A stretch of DNA of 64,000 nt, from NCBI GenBank assembly GCA_022769625.1, contig JALEJP010000019.1:1-64000 (forward strand), read 5' to 3'. Every line of letters begins with the position of its first letter. Position 1 is the stretch's first letter. Source of the DNA: Lachnospiraceae bacterium. GTDB lineage: Bacteria; Bacillota; Clostridia; Lachnospirales; Lachnospiraceae. The translations under genes and the position numbers were made by a program. The notes beneath the pieces are model-generated. The model ran no database searches. It saw only the letters and a program-made list of their open reading frames with translations, and was not told where the DNA came from. Positions 63,402-64,000 of the stretch are shown one piece after another.

Positions 63402-63743
63402 TCAGCTTTCTTTTACAGTGGCGAGTGCAACACTCAGATATAGATTACCCTTCTGAAACTCGTCAACTGCCTTGCGTATCTGTTCTGCCGCCACATCCAT
63501 ACCGGCTGCACGCAGCTTATCTGCCATCTGATCCAGTTCCGCAGCATGGTGTTCATTGTGCTGAAGCATATAAGTTAAAAGTGCAATATTTTCTTTTTTA
63601 GGATCATGTTCCCCGCAGCTGTTGCAGTCACTTCCACAATCCGAAGAGCAGGGTGCATCGTGCTTATGCTCATGTGTATGTCCATGACCATCCTCATGGG
63701 AATGAGGACAAAGATTACCATTCTCGTCTTTTACGATATGCAC
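63402..63743 (-). CDS. His/Cys-rich protein at the head of the CODH/ACS operon
   Basis: 113 residues from a GTG start (MHIVKDENGNLCPHSH) with AAAGGAGTGATAACA before it. The longer ORF from 63791 has its start outside a proper site. Residues 10-50 hold HSHEDGHGHTHEHKHD and CSSDCGSDCNSCGEH, likely metal ligands; residues 52-113 form helices (NIALLTYMLQHNEHHAAELDQM). The location before cooT and cooC suggests nickel storage or delivery to CODH/ACS. The family is not named with certainty. Confidence 0.7.
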   Translation of the reverse strand: MHIVKDENGNLCPHSHEDGHGHTHEHKHDAPCSSDCGSDCNSCGEHDPKKENIALLTYMLQHNEHHAAELDQMADKLRAAGMDVAAEQIRKAVDEFQKGNLYLSVALATVKES

Positions 63744-63857
63744 TGTTATCACTCCTTTCTCGTCCGGACTCTGTATCACTCTGTTTCCCAAAATCTTTGT
63801 TAAGTTTTTATCACAGATATGCAGACAAATAATATCCAGACATCATTATATGAGCAC

Positions 63858-63886
63858 ATTATAACACAAGAGCTGTTAATTCTCAA
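63858..63886 (-). promoter_or_regulatory. Promoter of the CODH/ACS operon
   Basis: TTGAGA, 17-base spacer, TATAAT on the minus strand, about 115 bases before the first gene of the operon. Confidence 0.75.
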
Positions 63887-64000
63887 CAAGAGATGATGTA
63901 TTTTTTTAAAAATACCAGAAATTTTAACAATTCCCTACATAGCGAATCCGTCAGATTGCATTACTCTGATAATAGAAGCTTAGTTGTGGCCATCCACTGC
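63887..64000. other. Window end, no gene supported
   Basis: The last 114 bases are AT-rich and hold no ORF or RNA that I can support; they are upstream of the operon promoter. Confidence 0.5.

Noticed and set aside
63876-63893. Rex-like sequence TTGTTGAGAATTAACAG before the CODH operon
   Set aside because: It resembles the Rex pattern, but the half-sites are one base too close and imperfect. It overlaps the -35 so could matter, but evidence is too thin.
1-64000. CRISPR arrays, insertion sequences, prophage or attachment sites
   Set aside because: I saw no spaced direct repeats, transposase or integrase genes, or tRNA-flanking repeats next to the tRNA-Pro gene.

Overview
The window looks like a chromosomal segment of a spore-forming, acetogenic low-to-mid GC Firmicute, most likely a Lachnospiraceae close to Blautia. 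This is inferred from gene content (Wood-Ljungdahl carbonyl branch, bifurcating [FeFe] hydrogenase, NfnAB, SpoIVA, YtfJ/GerW, ZapA) and from strong AGGAGG ribosome binding sites; no database search was possible. Almost every gene lies on the minus strand. The plus-strand exceptions are a citrate synthase, a LysR regulator, tRNA-Pro(GGG) and a group-B-like [FeFe] hydrogenase.

Layout from left to right. 1-845: MATE efflux gene cut by the window edge. 1.2-4.7 kb: a broken secreted two-module GH43/LamG glycoside hydrolase. 4.8-12.7 kb: central metabolism and transport (TIM-barrel isomerase-like protein, citrate synthase, PutP-like symporter, LysR, tRNA-Pro, leuD-leuC, a NifX/NafY-like metal-cluster protein). 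12.9-15.2 kb: nfnA-nfnB transhydrogenase. 15.3-31 kb: housekeeping, cell envelope and DNA repair (ftsK/spoIIIE, uppP, a 45-residue membrane peptide, gerW, DUF2953, PPK2 tandem phosphotransferase, NUDIX, class B PBP, FtsW/RodA, U32 peptidase, zapA, ruvB, ruvA). 30.9-34.3 kb: cobalamin nucleotide-loop assembly (cobT, a CobU-like gene, cobS, a second short CobU-like gene, cobC). 34.5-37.6 kb: a secreted repeat protein and spoIVA. 37.7-43.5 kb: hydC-hydB-hydA divergent from a second [FeFe] hydrogenase. 43.5-44.0 kb: a stand-alone cobalamin riboswitch RNA. 44.0-49.2 kb: a four-gene operon for peptide or murein-peptide use (DUF819 membrane protein, transglutaminase-like protein, M20 dipeptidase, Ala-Glu-type epimerase). 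49.6-63.8 kb: a long CODH/acetyl-CoA synthase operon.

How the parts work together: the acs operon supplies CODH (AcsA), ACS (AcsB), the corrinoid iron-sulfur protein (AcsC/AcsD), its methyltransferase (AcsE) and reductive activator (AcsV/RACo), nickel-maturation factors (two CooC ATPases, CooT and a His/Cys-rich protein), and FchA and FolD of the methyl branch. HydABC would produce reduced ferredoxin and NADH from H2, and NfnAB would balance NADPH. The cob genes complete the corrinoid that AcsC/D and AcsE need. Formate dehydrogenase, Fhs, MetF and an Rnf complex are not in the window.

The most unusual item is at 43.54-44.03 kb. A perfect-looking vegetative promoter drives a complete cobalamin aptamer on the minus strand, but no cobalamin gene follows. 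The transcript runs for about 450 nt and meets a bidirectional terminator shared with the convergent hydrogenase gene. It is a candidate B12-responsive non-coding RNA or the leader of a micropeptide. Other items worth a look are a hairpin that traps the spoIVA ribosome binding site, a candidate Rex site between the two hydrogenase loci, a structured leader before the DUF819 operon, and an uncharacterised DUF3786 gene inside the acs operon.
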